A DNA stretch of 64,000 nt from CALKZN01 sp050633785 (lineage in GTDB: Bacteria; Pseudomonadota; Gammaproteobacteria; Arenicellales; Arenicellaceae), in the NCBI GenBank assembly GCA_050633785.1, contig JBOEHE010000043.1, forward strand, positions 1-64,000. The letters run 5' to 3'. How positions within the stretch are numbered: position 1 is the stretch's first letter; every line of letters starts with the position of its first letter. Made by a program: the position numbers and the translations under genes. Positions 25,925 to 36,200 of the stretch are shown here, piece after piece. Under the pieces are notes generated by a model, which had not been told where the DNA came from, did not search any database, and saw only the letters and a list, made by a program, of their open reading frames with translations.

Positions 25925-27979
25925 ATGATTGCAATCAGCAAAAAAATGATAGTCATAACGGCGTTATTTGCCAGCAGCGAACTGTTTGCTGACACTGGAG
26001 CTGCAACCCTGGATCGTGTCAGAGGGTATGATGTTCAGACGCAATCTTTTGTCGATAATTTGTCAGATCAAGACCCGGTTGATGGTGCTGGAGCAGCAGA
26101 TATAGCAAAAGGCAGGGCCGCATCAGCCAGCTTTGGTGATACCTACTATACCGCGATCACCCGTGAAGTGGCGGGTTCCACCATCACACATGTTTATCTG
26201 TTGCGTAATAAGGGTCAAAGGTTTGAAGGCTGGGATCATGACAGCAAAACCTGGACCACCTCTTTGGGCAATATGGACCCGATAGATTCCGAGATTTCTT
26301 TGGGTTACACTGCCGCTAACCCGGCAATGGCGATTGATTCAAAAGGCAATGTTTATGTGGCTTATACCCGAACCATTGCCTCAGGTGCTGATCGGAAAAT
26401 CTTTATGTCCAAGTATGACGTGGAGAAAAATGATGTCTTTATCTGGGATGATGGCGCAAATTTTCAACGAGGAGAATTAACCAACGACCTTGCAGCGCCT
26501 ACTGCGTCAAGAGATTCCATCAGCAACAATGCTGCCGCCTCGACCATTGATGCGGATAATGTTGCCCCTGCCATCGCTATCGACAGTAATGACGATGTCT
26601 ATATCGCTTTTTCAACCGAAATGAGTGCGGGTGCGGACGCCAAAATCTTTTTAACCAAATTTGATTCCTCTGAAGAAGATGCGTATATCTGGGACGATGG
26701 TGCCTCGTGGATGACCAACAACCTGCGTGCACCTGCCGCTGAATTGGATTCATTCAGTTTGAATCGAGCAAATTTTGAAACCTCGACTTCACCTGCAATG
26801 GCGATTGATAGCAACGACTTAGTCTATGTGGCTTATCTTCAGGAAGGTATTGCCGGTGCCAACAATCGCATCTGGTTATCCGTGTTTGATCCCAATCCTG
26901 AATTTCCACCGCACGTCTCTTATGCGCCTGGTCAACTGACTGGCGATGCCTTTGTCTGGGACGACGGTGCGTCCAGAATGACCAATAACTTACGCGCACC
27001 GGAAGATGAACTTGACTCGGTTGGCAACAATCAGAGCAATAATACCGATGCTTCGGGTTCGCCTGCAATTGCTATTGATAGCAACAACAATGTCTATATT
27101 TCCTATATTCAACAAAGTGAAAATGGTACCGACCCCAAGGTTTGGTTGTCTAAATACGACCCCAGTGCAGGCGTTGTCGATGCTCCTAGCGCTTTCGCCG
27201 GTAGAGACCGAGGTGGAGATGTGTTTATCTGGGATGACGTTGCAACCCAAATGACCAATAATCAAAGGCAGCCCAACGACGAATTAAATTCTTTTGGCGT
27301 GAATGCGATTGCGGCAACCGATGCCAGCGGTGTGCCTGCAATGGTCATTGATAAAGACGACAAAGTCTGGGTCAGCTATGTTCAGCAAACCGCAGGGCCT
27401 GCGAATCCTCATGTCTGGTTATCGATGTATGACCCCAATGCAAGACCAGCTGATCTGATGAATGGCGATGCTGGCGGCGATGCCTTTATCTGGGATGATG
27501 CTTCCTCAACACTGACCAACAACCTGAGAGCACCGGGTGCACAAAGCGGCATTTCCTGGAATGAAGCGGCCGATGCCGATGCGCACGGCTCACCAACCAT
27601 AGTATTGGCCGAAAATGGCGATGTCTACATTGCCTATGCCAATGATGCCGTTGCCAGCTCAGGCAACCCCCATGTGAATGTGTCAAAGTTTGATGTTTCA
27701 GAACAAGATGTCTATGTCTGGCATGATGGCATCAGTGACTGGACCAATGATTTGACAGCGCCGACCACATTCACAGACTCGATTGACAACGCCAGCGTCG
27801 ATGGCGATGAAAGCTATAACCCGGTTATGACGGCAAGCCGACAAGGGATCTATATTTCCTACCTGCACAGACCAGATGGCACCAATGATCATGTTCATGT
27901 CGCACGCATCGGTGGTTATATTGATTTCTGCTTTCCGGTGCCAACCAGTAGCGGAGCGATTAGTCTGGTTTGCTTGTAG
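25925..27979 (+). CDS. Secreted beta-propeller-like repeat protein with CFP...CL tail
   Basis: This is a 684-aa protein from ATG 25925, which has a GGGG ribosome site 8 nt upstream; a GTG 33 nt earlier is possible. A Sec signal (MIVITALFASSELFA) is followed by seven repeats centred on AMAIDSNDLVYVAY-type strands, each with FVWDDGASRMTNNLRAP and ELDS elements, spaced about 75-105 residues apart. This suggests a seven-bladed propeller. The protein ends CFPVPTSSGAISLVCL, matching the tail of the 157-aa haem-motif protein. It converges with polB. No catalytic motif is seen; a surface or periplasmic binding role is a guess. Confidence 0.75.
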   Translation: MIAISKKMIVITALFASSELFADTGAATLDRVRGYDVQTQSFVDNLSDQDPVDGAGAADIAKGRAASASFGDTYYTAITREVAGSTITHVYLLRNKGQRFEGWDHDSKTWTTSLGNMDPIDSEISLGYTAANPAMAIDSKGNVYVAYTRTIASGADRKIFMSKYDVEKNDVFIWDDGANFQRGELTNDLAAPTASRDSISNNAAASTIDADNVAPAIAIDSNDDVYIAFSTEMSAGADAKIFLTKFDSSEEDAYIWDDGASWMTNNLRAPAAELDSFSLNRANFETSTSPAMAIDSNDLVYVAYLQEGIAGANNRIWLSVFDPNPEFPPHVSYAPGQLTGDAFVWDDGASRMTNNLRAPEDELDSVGNNQSNNTDASGSPAIAIDSNNNVYISYIQQSENGTDPKVWLSKYDPSAGVVDAPSAFAGRDRGGDVFIWDDVATQMTNNQRQPNDELNSFGVNAIAATDASGVPAMVIDKDDKVWVSYVQQTAGPANPHVWLSMYDPNARPADLMNGDAGGDAFIWDDASSTLTNNLRAPGAQSGISWNEAADADAHGSPTIVLAENGDVYIAYANDAVASSGNPHVNVSKFDVSEQDVYVWHDGISDWTNDLTAPTTFTDSIDNASVDGDESYNPVMTASRQGIYISYLHRPDGTNDHVHVARIGGYIDFCFPVPTSSGAISLVCL

Positions 27980-27994
27980 GTTTGAATCAGTAGG

Positions 27995-30397
27995 CTAAAA
28001 CAGCTCTATCTGTTGGCTGGTAATAGCATTAAAATCAAGCCCGATAAAAGGAAGAATGCCGTCGGCAATCGGTTTCAATTGCTTTTCAACATAATGGTCA
28101 TAGTCAATCGGGCTTTGTAGAAACTCGACAGGCTCCGGTCCATTTTTGGTGATGATATAGTTTATCCAGCCCTTGTTTTGATATTTTTGTGACTTTCCAG
28201 AAGCCGAATATTGCTCGTCAGCGAGTCTTGCTGCTTTGACCTGCGGCGGTATGTTTTTGACGTATTGTTCCAGCTTTCGTCTGAGTTGCTTTCGATAGAC
28301 CAAATCGGCATCGAGTGACCCATCCAGCGTGTTCTTGACGGTGTTAACCACCAATTCTGTTGGGTCACGGTCATGGAACACATGCTCAAACAACCCCGCC
28401 TGAAACTGTCTGGCCAGATTGGTCCAGTCCGTGCGAACCGTTTCCAGGCCTTTAAAAATAATGCGTTCTTCTTTGTCTTTTGAGCTGGCCGTCAAACCGG
28501 CATAACGCTTCTTACTGCCAGCTTCAGAGCCACGAATGGTGGGCATCAAAAAACGGCTGAAGTGGGTTTCAAATTCAATTTCCAGCTGACATTCAAGCCC
28601 GTAATCCTTGGACAGTTTTTCTATCCAGCGTTGATTGATCGTTTCGGCAAGATGGTTGCCGATTTCCTGGCACGCCTCAGCATCGAGCTCATCATCCAGA
28701 GACACAAATGTCGAGTCAGTATCACCATAGATCACCTCATAGCCCGCATCTTCAATCCATTGGCTGGTGGTCTTCATGATCTCGTGGCCGCGCATGGTGA
28801 TTGAACTGGCCAGACGCTGGTCATAGAATCGACAACCTCCTGAACCAAGAACACCATAAAAAGAGTTCATAATGATTTTTATTGCTTGGGATCTGACGGC
28901 ATCCTGATCTTGTTTTGCCTGATCGCGTTGTTGCCAGAGGTCAGTAATGATATCTGGCAAGTAGTGCTTCTCTCGATCAAACACTGCGCCCTTGAAGCCA
29001 GCAATGCTGTCAGCCGGATTGGACAGGCCTTCGATTAAACCCATGGGGTCGACTTTGAATGTGCGAATAATCGAGGGATACAGGCTTTTGAAATCAAGCA
29101 CCAGAACATTACGGTACAATCCAGGCTTTGAGTTCATGACATAGCCGCCGGGGCTGGCCAGACCGCCACCAGCTGGCAGGTTGGGAGCGACATAACCACC
29201 CCGGTGCAGACGTGGTAGATACAGATTGGTGAAGGCTGCCACCGAGCCGCCAGCACGGTCCAGTTCCAAACCCGTCATTTGGCTTCGAAGGACTAAGTAG
29301 TCAACGATTTGAGTGTGCGCAAAGATATCCAGAACCAGCACGCAATCTTCGAGATTGTAGCGCGCAAGTGCAGCTTTATTGTTGTGAAAATTATCCACGA
29401 TTTCAGCAATGCGATCATCGACATCACCTTCAACTTTCTTACCTCTTCCCAACAACGTTTGAGCAACATGTTCCAGAGAAAAGCTGGGAAAACTCCAGGT
29501 GGCAGAGCGCAGGGCATCGATGCCATCTATGGCAACTCTGCCAGGGATGCTGATAAAGCCCTTTTGCGCATCGCCGCGTCGGCTTCTCCAGCTGGCCGAA
29601 CCATTGGCTCGACCAATGCGCAAAGCGAGCCTGTGTTTCTCGGCTCGTTCGACCAGAATTCTCAGATCAAAGTTGATGAGATTCCAGCCAATAATCAGGT
29701 CGGGGTCAATAATGTCTATTCTTTCACACAGACCCATCAACAGTTCTTTTTCGTTGTTATACCAGTGAATGCAGGTCTCGGTTTCTACCGGTTCTGTACC
29801 GATCATCAACACCTCAGCAACGGGTGGCTTATTGCCCTTGGCAATACCATTTGCAGCCAACCCAATTGAGAAAAGCTCTCCATCCATAGCGCATTCGATA
29901 TCCAGAGAAAGGGCATACAGTTCAGTGTTGTAGTCCGTGCTTTTTAATTTCGCATTCAGGACTTCGGTATAGCCTGCTCTTTCGACTAACTGGCCAGTGA
30001 AGGCGACGCCGCCATAAATAAAGCGTTCCATCAGATAACGATCATGCAGGCGAAAGTCTGCTTCCAGCAGCTCTATGTTTGAAGCGTTGAGTGCTTTTCT
30101 GACTCGAAAACTGTTGTGAATCGAGTGTGTATAAACCGCAGATACATTCTGATCTTGAAATGTCTTCAGATCCAGATCTTTCAATTCATATGAGTTCTTG
30201 AGCGGTGACAGTGCTTGTTTGGCCTTGACCTTATCCTGTTCAGAAATAAACAACACCGGTTTTTCATTTGGGATTCGCAACAGAGCAGGGCCAAAATCCG
30301 TTGCAAGCCAGTATTCGATCTGAGCTTTGCCCTGTTGATCGGTGCTCGAGCGGGTTAACAGGAAACCATGATAGATGTCGTTTTTCAGTTGCTCCAT
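27995..30397 (-). CDS. polB: DNA polymerase II (family B)
   Basis: This 800-aa protein is close to the E. coli enzyme in length (783). The 3'-5' exonuclease motifs include LSLDIECAMDGELFSIGLA and IIGWNLINFDLRILVERAE. Polymerase motif A is LDFKSLYPSI, motif B region IIMNSFYGVLGSGGCRFYD, motif C VIYGDTDSTFVSL, plus the KKRYAG motif. Pol II takes part in replication restart and translesion or repair synthesis and is SOS-induced in E. coli. I found no good LexA box (CTGT-N8-ACAG) upstream, so regulation may differ. It is a single gene, convergent with the propeller-like protein. Confidence 0.96.
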   Translation of the reverse strand: MEQLKNDIYHGFLLTRSSTDQQGKAQIEYWLATDFGPALLRIPNEKPVLFISEQDKVKAKQALSPLKNSYELKDLDLKTFQDQNVSAVYTHSIHNSFRVRKALNASNIELLEADFRLHDRYLMERFIYGGVAFTGQLVERAGYTEVLNAKLKSTDYNTELYALSLDIECAMDGELFSIGLAANGIAKGNKPPVAEVLMIGTEPVETETCIHWYNNEKELLMGLCERIDIIDPDLIIGWNLINFDLRILVERAEKHRLALRIGRANGSASWRSRRGDAQKGFISIPGRVAIDGIDALRSATWSFPSFSLEHVAQTLLGRGKKVEGDVDDRIAEIVDNFHNNKAALARYNLEDCVLVLDIFAHTQIVDYLVLRSQMTGLELDRAGGSVAAFTNLYLPRLHRGGYVAPNLPAGGGLASPGGYVMNSKPGLYRNVLVLDFKSLYPSIIRTFKVDPMGLIEGLSNPADSIAGFKGAVFDREKHYLPDIITDLWQQRDQAKQDQDAVRSQAIKIIMNSFYGVLGSGGCRFYDQRLASSITMRGHEIMKTTSQWIEDAGYEVIYGDTDSTFVSLDDELDAEACQEIGNHLAETINQRWIEKLSKDYGLECQLEIEFETHFSRFLMPTIRGSEAGSKKRYAGLTASSKDKEERIIFKGLETVRTDWTNLARQFQAGLFEHVFHDRDPTELVVNTVKNTLDGSLDADLVYRKQLRRKLEQYVKNIPPQVKAARLADEQYSASGKSQKYQNKGWINYIITKNGPEPVEFLQSPIDYDHYVEKQLKPIADGILPFIGLDFNAITSQQIELF

Positions 30398-30619
30398 TGT
30401 TGCCAGAGGTGGCTGGAGTTCTATTTTATGAAACTGCGCAACCCGATGTTATAGATAAACTGACAGTGTAGCATTTTTGTCTGGAAGTAGAGGCTGGATT
30501 TATTGCTTGAGAAACCCATATAGCAGGCTGTCAGTCTTGAAAAATTGAATACACGGTTCAGTGTTGAAAAAAGAAGCGCAACCGCGGTGTCCGACGGTTG
30601 CACTCCAAATACCCCAATC

Positions 30620-30947
30620 TTATTTACAGACGTTGGTCATAGCAGAACCAGACGCTGTTTAGCTGTTGTCATTGCTGGTCGCATTAATCAAGTTGCCCGA
30701 TGAATCCAGTGTGATGCTCTAGTTGCAACCTTCACTAGCGCTGGAACCAAAGGGTGATGAAAAACTGACCCGGTTGCAGGCTTAGCCTGCAACTTTCAAC
30801 GAAACAGGCGCGGATGGGGTGAAAACATACCTCATCACGCTTGAGCATGAATGACTGGGTGTCAGAAAATCGACAACCTTCGGTGTCTGCAGGTGCTGAC
30901 ATTGAATAAAGCAGCGAAGCTAACAACGCGATAGTCATTCTTTTCAC
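30620..30947 (-). pseudogene. Decayed gene for a small secreted protein
   Basis: From a GTG at 30947, a signal peptide (KRMTIALLASLLYSMSAPA) and GCRFSDTQSFMLKRDE read normally. The sensible continuation then lies in another frame (RYVFTPSAPVSLKVAG, ACNRVSFSSPFGSSASEGCN, SITLDSSGNLINATSNDNS, TASGSAMTNVCK, TAA at 30620). The segments are separated by in-frame TAA, TAG and TAA codons, each one C-to-T step from a Gln codon. One frameshift plus three nonsense codons indicates a pseudogene. The parent family is not recognised. Confidence 0.5.
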
Positions 30948-31160
30948 AATAAAAAATCCCCGTGAGTGTTATTGTGATAGCAACCGTTGATTGCAAACGG
31001 CACAAATAGAATAGTAAAGAATGTATTTTCGCAGGAATATTACACCTTATTACACGGGAACAGGCCCTAATAGCTCTGATCATGAAACATGATTTGAGTT
31101 ATGATCAGCTTTTCTTAACAAAAACAAGACGGATATTATCTGCACACTGGACTAAATCGT

Positions 31161-31508
31161 ATGTCTGAACTTGATGCATTGTTGAATCGAATTAGAGAGT
31201 TTGCCCGGGAACGGGATTGGGGGCAATTTCACTCCCCGAAAAATATCAGCATGGCCTTGTCCGTGGAAGCATCAGAGTTACTGGAGCATTTTCAGTGGAT
31301 GACACAAGAGGATTCGAGAAATGTGGGTGCTGAACAAAAGTTGGAAATAACGGATGAAGTGGCTGATGTCTTTCTGTATCTACTCAGAATGTGTGATGAA
31401 ATGGATATCGATTTGGTTCAGGCTGCCAATCAGAAAATTGACAAAAATGCCCTGAAATACCCTGTGGAAAAATCCAGAGGAAGTTCTGCAAAATACACTA
31501 AACTTTAG
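31161..31508 (+). CDS. MazG-like nucleotide pyrophosphohydrolase
   Basis: This 115-aa all-helical protein has the MazG/RS21-C6 metal motifs: LSVEASELLEHFQW (ExxE type) and EITDEVADVFLYLLRMCDEM (ExxD type). The conserved WGQFHSPKNISMAL start is that of the small dCTPase/house-cleaning subgroup. It would hydrolyse non-canonical or excess (d)NTPs to monophosphates in the cytoplasm. It stands alone, convergent with the 2OG oxygenase gene 12 bp away. The exact nucleotide is not predictable. Confidence 0.92.
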   Translation: MSELDALLNRIREFARERDWGQFHSPKNISMALSVEASELLEHFQWMTQEDSRNVGAEQKLEITDEVADVFLYLLRMCDEMDIDLVQAANQKIDKNALKYPVEKSRGSSAKYTKL

Positions 31509-31520
31509 ACCTGGCTGCCA

Positions 31521-32222
31521 CTATATAGACCAATACCAACTGGTCACGTTATAACGGTATTTATCAGAATCGTCAGAACAGTCTGAATTCAGCTGTTTCA
31601 CCCAATGTTCAGAGCCTTCTGAGGAAGGATCAAACAAAACACAGCGATTGAATAAGGGCGCAATGGAGATTGGTTCGTCATCTACCTTGCTGTTAAAGCA
31701 CAGTTCACCGCCACTGTCTTGATTCCAGTGTTTATTCAGATACAGCAGCATACAAAGCTCTCGTCCCGGTGAGTCGTCCGCATGCTGTTCCACAAAATCA
31801 TCAACGCTCAGGCGAAAATAATTGGTATTGATATCTGGCTCAGCCACAGTCAGGTCGGTCAGTGTCACATTGAAAATACGCGATAACAGTGACATGAATT
31901 CATCCCCTCGCAGAAACGACAAAAACGCCAGAGCTTTGTTGCTTGCATCAGAGCCAGCAGCGTCGCGCAGCCAGACATCGCGCTGGACAAAGCGTTGTTC
32001 CCGGCTCGCCTTTTGCCATTGATTCTGGTCGACATACAAAGCGGAATACGTGTGGCGTTGAGTCTGCCAACTCGAGGATAGCTGCAAATCTCTCCAGACT
32101 TGATCAAGTCTTGCCTCATCAAATAAACCATCAATCACGACATTATTGGGGCAGGAGTTTAATACGGTTTCTCGATAGTCAGCTATTGCAGAATCGGTTA
32201 TTTTCTCGCTATTCAACCACAT
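31521..32222 (-). CDS. 2-oxoglutarate/Fe(II)-dependent oxygenase
   Basis: This protein is 233 aa from ATG 32222; an in-frame GTG at 32294 would overlap the upstream gene by 53 nt and is less likely. The facial triad is His147-x-Asp149 (EQHADDSPGREL) and distal His206 (SEGSEHWV), with a candidate 2OG-binding Arg223. LCMLLYLNKHWNQDSGGEL is the core strand pair typical of prolyl-hydroxylase-like enzymes. It would couple 2OG decarboxylation to hydroxylation, perhaps of a protein. It follows the spermidine-synthase-like gene by 19 nt, probably as an operon. Substrate unknown. Confidence 0.83.
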   Translation of the reverse strand: MWLNSEKITDSAIADYRETVLNSCPNNVVIDGLFDEARLDQVWRDLQLSSSWQTQRHTYSALYVDQNQWQKASREQRFVQRDVWLRDAAGSDASNKALAFLSFLRGDEFMSLLSRIFNVTLTDLTVAEPDINTNYFRLSVDDFVEQHADDSPGRELCMLLYLNKHWNQDSGGELCFNSKVDDEPISIAPLFNRCVLFDPSSEGSEHWVKQLNSDCSDDSDKYRYNVTSWYWSI

Positions 32223-32241
32223 CTTAACAAAGAGATTTCTG

Positions 32242-32934
32242 TTATTTCCGGGCCAGATAAATAGTGTGCTTGCTGCCTTTGCCTTTGTGCGCACGGACTG
32301 TTTTGAAGCTGACGTTAAATTGGACTTTTTTCAGTTTCTTGGTGAACCTGGGGTCGTGCCACGATGACCAGACCGCCAGCATACCGTTTGGGCGAAGTGT
32401 TTCTCGGATAGCGTGTAAACTTTCCATTGAATACAGGTTGCTATTGTCCGCGTGGGTAAAAGCCTCGGGGCCGTTATCAACATCCAATAAAATAGCATCG
32501 AAGGTTGCTTTCTGGTTTTGTTTTTTTTGCGGAGTCTTAAACAGTCCCGCGACATCACCCAAATGCACCACCGTTCGCTTATCATCCAACGGTCTGCCAG
32601 CACACTCGCCCAAGGGGCCTTTGTTCCACTCAATTACACCCGGAACCAACTCTGCGACAACCACTTCAGAGTTGGCTGTTGTCGCCTCAAGAGCAGCGGC
32701 CAGAGTGAACCCCATTCCCAAGCCACCGACTAACACTCTGGCGTTATCAACTCCTTGCAGATGTGCGCAACCTAACTCAGCCAATGCCAACTCGGATGAG
32801 TACATCCGGCTGGACATCAACTCACCCTGAACGCCTTTCAGCTTAATAAAGAAATCCTTGTCGCGCTGAGACAAACTCAATTCACCGCCGTTATTGGGAA
32901 TCGCGGCAGTGCCTAATAAAATGGTCGGGATCAT
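32242..32934 (-). CDS. Spermidine-synthase-like methyltransferase-fold protein
   Basis: This 230-aa protein begins MIPTILLGTAAIPNNGGELSL. Its Rossmann core shows VLVGGLGMGFTLAAAL (SAM-loop), VVVAELVPGVIEWN and ATFDAILLDVDNGPEAF, the pattern of spermine/spermidine-synthase-like proteins lacking a clear polyamine site. It is shorter than true SpeE (about 280). It is the first of two minus-strand genes with a 2OG oxygenase. It could be an aminopropyl- or methyltransferase; the substrate is not known. Confidence 0.85.
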   Translation of the reverse strand: MIPTILLGTAAIPNNGGELSLSQRDKDFFIKLKGVQGELMSSRMYSSELALAELGCAHLQGVDNARVLVGGLGMGFTLAAALEATTANSEVVVAELVPGVIEWNKGPLGECAGRPLDDKRTVVHLGDVAGLFKTPQKKQNQKATFDAILLDVDNGPEAFTHADNSNLYSMESLHAIRETLRPNGMLAVWSSWHDPRFTKKLKKVQFNVSFKTVRAHKGKGSKHTIYLARK

Positions 32935-33279
32935 GGTTTTTCAGTTGTTAGATAAGGGCTTGATTGGGGCCAATTATAGATAAAGAATATCGAGTGATTC
33001 TAGCATAATTGCCTCGAATGATTCTTTAGGCTCGCTATGCATCAAGCCAAGTTGTGGAGCAATTGCAGCAAGGAGGTTTAAATGGTAAGTTAAATAGGCA
33101 CAGGCACTGCTATTTTGTTAATGGCAATGCAGGCCCATCAAGCAAACTCTTCAGTGAAATAAGAATGACAATGAAATCTGCAGGAGTTAATTACCCATCG
33201 ATAGCACATAGAAAATGAGCTTCGGTTTGAGGGCTTTTTTAGCGTTAACTCTATTTTTTATATAATAAGAAGGTCTAAG
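32935..33279. other. Intergenic region upstream of the large repeat protein
   Basis: These 345 bases carry divergent promoters. An AAGGAGG followed by ATG-GTA-AGT-TAA near 33070 gives only a three-codon frame. I see no RNA gene or repeat. Confidence 0.35.
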
Positions 33280-36200
33280 ATGGCATTTTCTAGTAGTACT
33301 TCATCAAACAGGAGCTTTTCTAATCCTGGCCAGGTGATCTCTAAACGGTTTGGCTCTTTCTTTCAGCGGATTGTTTCAATTCTGGTCATCTCCTTTGTTT
33401 CGGTGTCGGCATACGCTGGTTCAATCACCGCAATGTCGGTTAGTGAAACATCGCTTGAGGCAGCAGCAGCATCTACGTACACGTTTACCTTTACGCCGCA
33501 AACGACCGTCAGTCAGGCGCAGGGAAACATCAGTGATGGCACCTATTTCATCATAGATATGGATAATGACTTCACGGTCAGCGGCGCGTCTTTGGTGTCT
33601 ATCACGCCTAGCACAGGAATGGCCATTAACAACCGAAATGACTCGACTGGCACTATCCGAATGTACCGCAGTGGGTCTAGTGGTTCAATTCAAGGCGGGC
33701 AATCCTATACGGTCGTAATCAGCGGGATTGTTAATCCAGCCATTCCTCAGATTCCAGGAAATCACACGATAACGACTAGCGGCGGCTCAGGCACTATTGA
33801 TTCAGGTAGCGTGGCTGCCAGTGAAATTGTTGCGGCTACCTCTAATCCACCTGCAGTTACCACGCAAATCAGCGATCGAACTGGATTAGAAGAATCACAA
33901 GGCTTGGTTCAGCATGTGGCAGACCTTAACAGTAATTTTGTTGATTTAGACGGTGAGACTCTGACATTTACCGCCAGTTCTTCCGATACCACGGTTGCAG
34001 ATGTGGTTTTGAGCGGTGCAAACAACCGAGTATTGTCTCTAAGGGCCAATAAATTCGGTACCGCTACTATAACCGTAAGAGCGACGTCGGTTGACGGATT
34101 TATCGAAGATCAATTCAACGTATCGACCATTGGGGCGATGACAGTGAACTCGATATCATCAACGAACGATGTGGCCGGAGGGCAAACTAATATTACGGTC
34201 AATTTGACACTGGAATCGCAGGTTGATCGCTCTAGCGGTGATGGGGCATATATTGTCTTTGATCTGCCAAACTCATTTATCGTGGATTCAAGCAGCGTGA
34301 TCCAGTCGATCACGCCAACACCTCCCGGCAGTTTTTCCAGCAACCGGAGTGTTGGAGCAAGCAGCGTTTTTATGATTAATGACACGAGTTTTGGTCCAGG
34401 AACTTACACCGTTGAATTTGGGCCGGTGACCAACCCAGGCACAGCGGGTGCACCCGGGGACATTCTAATCAGCACGGTTAACGGGTCTTCATTAACCTTC
34501 GATAAGGGGACGATAGCAGCACCGGCCATCGGTGCGGCCGGCACTCCTACAGTAACCAGCCCGATTGCGGACAGGATCAATCTCAGAGAGGCGCTTGGTT
34601 CGGTGATTCATGTTGCTGATTTAAATAGCAACTTTAACGATTCGGATGGGGACACTATGACCTTTACGGCAACCAGTGATGACACATCGGTGGTTTCGGT
34701 CACCAACACTGGAGCGAATGGTCGTGTGCTGTCTTTGCAGGCCAACAAGTTTGGAACTGCCGATGTGACGGTGCGGGCAACAGCAAGCGACGGCTTTGTG
34801 GAAGATACATTTACGGTCACTACGATTGGACAGTTGAGTATTGATTCGATCAATCCTACTTCAAATTTTGCGTCTCAAGAGTCTGATTACTCCTTCACTT
34901 TCACGCTTGAAACGGCTGTGTCCAGAGCCAGCGGTGATGGTGCTTACATCGTCTTTGATTTTCCGGATGACCATGGATTAGACAGCAATACGCTGATTAA
35001 ATCCATATCGCCAGACCCGGGTGGCTCGTCCGATGTCAACCGAAATGAATCGACAGCCACTATCTCGTATCGAAATACCAGCAATGACATTGCCGCAGGA
35101 ACCTATACCGTTGTGGTAGGACCAGTCACAAACCCTAGTAGCCCAGGTTCGGCAGGCAGTATGATGATTTCGACCGTCGATGGGTCCAGCACCACCTTTG
35201 ATGATGGCTCTCTCGCCACGCCAGTCATTCAAACTAACGAGCCTACTGTAAGCTCTGAAATTCCGGACCAACTGGGTCTGAAAAAGGTCAATGGTGCGGT
35301 TCAGATATCAGCTGATTTGAACAATAATTTTGAAGACCTGGATGGCGACACCATTACCTTTACTGTAGCGAGTTCAGATGACACAGTGGTCGAAGCAACA
35401 ACCTCAGGGACTGATGGGCGAATTCTGACAATTGATCCTAAGAAATTTGGCAGCGCAACCATCACTGTGACAGCGACCACCAGCGACGGCTTTATCACGG
35501 ATGAATTTGATGTCTCTGTTCTGGGAGCATTGTTGGTTGGTTCATTGGTCTCAACGACCAACAACATCGCTGACAGAACAAAACATACAATTACTCTTAC
35601 CATCGAGACCCCAGTGCTGCGTGGTGTAAGCGGTGCCTATATATCATTCGATTATCCAGACGATTTCGGCGTGGATGGGAGCACTATCATTTCTCCGCAG
35701 TCGGGCCTGCTATCTGAAGGCAGCTGGAGCTCAGGCTTTGACGCCGCTTCGTCGACCATTTTTTATAGAAATACTGGGCTTGATATTCCGGCAGGAACGT
35801 ATTCATTCGAAATTTCTCAACTTTTGAACCCTGCATCTGTGGGGGCATTCGGCAGTCTTTTGATTTCCAGTTCTAATGACAGCATTGTTGCTCCGTCTAC
35901 TGCTATTATGTTTGATATGGGCAGTGTTGATACGCCTGCCATTTTTGACAACAAAGTCAGTGTGTCTGCCCCGATTGCTGACCTGTTGGGTTTGAAGCAA
36001 AGTGACGGGATGAATCAATATGTTGATGATTTGAATGATCACTTCACGGATTCCGCAGGAGGAACACTCTCCTTTACGGCAGTCAGCTCCGATGATTCGA
36101 TTGTGTCGGTGACGACCACTGGAACAAATGGTGAGGTTCTCACGCTGGAGGCCCTTAAAGCCGGCAACGTCACAATCACTGTGTCGGCGACCTCGCCAAA

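Noticed and set aside
30398..30619. LexA box upstream of polB
   Set aside because: No CTGT-N8-ACAG match with acceptable symmetry was found by eye in the region.
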